Shown: one piece after another, positions 63,967 to 64,000 of the stretch
Layout: every line of letters begins with the position of its first letter
Numbering within the stretch: position 1 is the stretch's first letter
From: Planctomycetaceae bacterium
GTDB lineage: Bacteria; Planctomycetota; Planctomycetia; Planctomycetales; Planctomycetaceae
Assembly (NCBI GenBank): GCA_028284885.1
Contig: JANQQW010000074.1
Coordinates: 1-64,000, forward strand
Direction: 5' to 3'
DNA: 64,000 nt
Notes under the pieces: model-generated
The model's database searches: none
Seen by the model: the letters and a program-made list of their open reading frames with translations, nothing else
What the model was told of the DNA's origin: nothing
Program-made: the position numbers and the translations under genes

Positions 63967-64000
63967 CGTTCCCCCCATCCCCACGAGGCCACCGACCGAC

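Overview
This window looks like a piece of a G+C-rich Planctomycetota (planctomycete) chromosome. The protein set supports this: a Tat-exported DUF1501 protein, a formylglycine-type sulfatase, a response regulator fused to CsrA, a TPR protein with RNA-polymerase alpha-CTD-like domains, ExbB/ExbD clusters with very large PQQ-propeller partners, and Gram-negative envelope genes (heptose synthesis, heptosyltransferase, porin). Coding regions strongly prefer G or C at the third codon position, so the opposite strand is full of long spurious reading frames. I see no insertion sequence, prophage, CRISPR array, rRNA or tRNA. The one RNA gene is a tmRNA. No gene-free stretch exceeds about 300 bases.

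Layout. 1-2140: end of a bacillithiol-type deacetylase, a MoaD-like protein, a small alpha/beta hydrolase and a glycerophosphodiester phosphodiesterase. 2217-2678: tmRNA on the minus strand with terminator and candidate promoter. 2854-9588: DUF1501 protein, a YfhO-like membrane protein, a sulfatase and an SMP-30-like protein. 9729-14842: a signalling block with an FHA-cyclase, a small ORF coupled to a response regulator, a hybrid histidine kinase and a CsrA-helical-receiver fusion with a structured leader. 15059-19457: His-rich lipoprotein, POT transporter, M42 peptidase, BON protein and PlsY. 19596-28174: envelope glycan block (ligase-like protein, MsbA-like ABC exporter, and a tightly overlapping operon hldE, GT9, GT2, GT2, GT2). 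28417-34563: outer-membrane-like protein, FG-GAP protein, phosphofructokinase, HtrA-type protease, QueE, cold-shock protein and a zinc-ribbon/ACP protein. 34569-38609: LRR protein, HD hydrolase and small hypotheticals. 38640-41444: divergent phosphate-type porin and PiT transporter sharing a repeat-bearing intergenic region. 41561-45866: S24/S26-like protein, NrnA-like phosphoesterase, and Rieske plus cytochrome b with fused c-type hemes. 45871-51616: threonine dehydrogenase, MetH and a TPR lipoprotein. 51628-61385: a seven-gene minus-strand operon built round ExbB/ExbD. 61648-63966: the TPR/alpha-CTD protein and an exported hypothetical.

The most unusual content is regulatory and architectural. 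The CsrA-receiver fusion sits beside a hybrid kinase and has its own hairpin and GGA-rich ribosome site. The TPR protein carries two alpha-CTD copies that keep several DNA-contact residues. The seven-gene Exb operon combines a proton-channel motor with a membrane-anchored PQQ propeller and a protein resembling a peptide-binding protein. All functions are inferred from sequence reading alone; no database search was possible.
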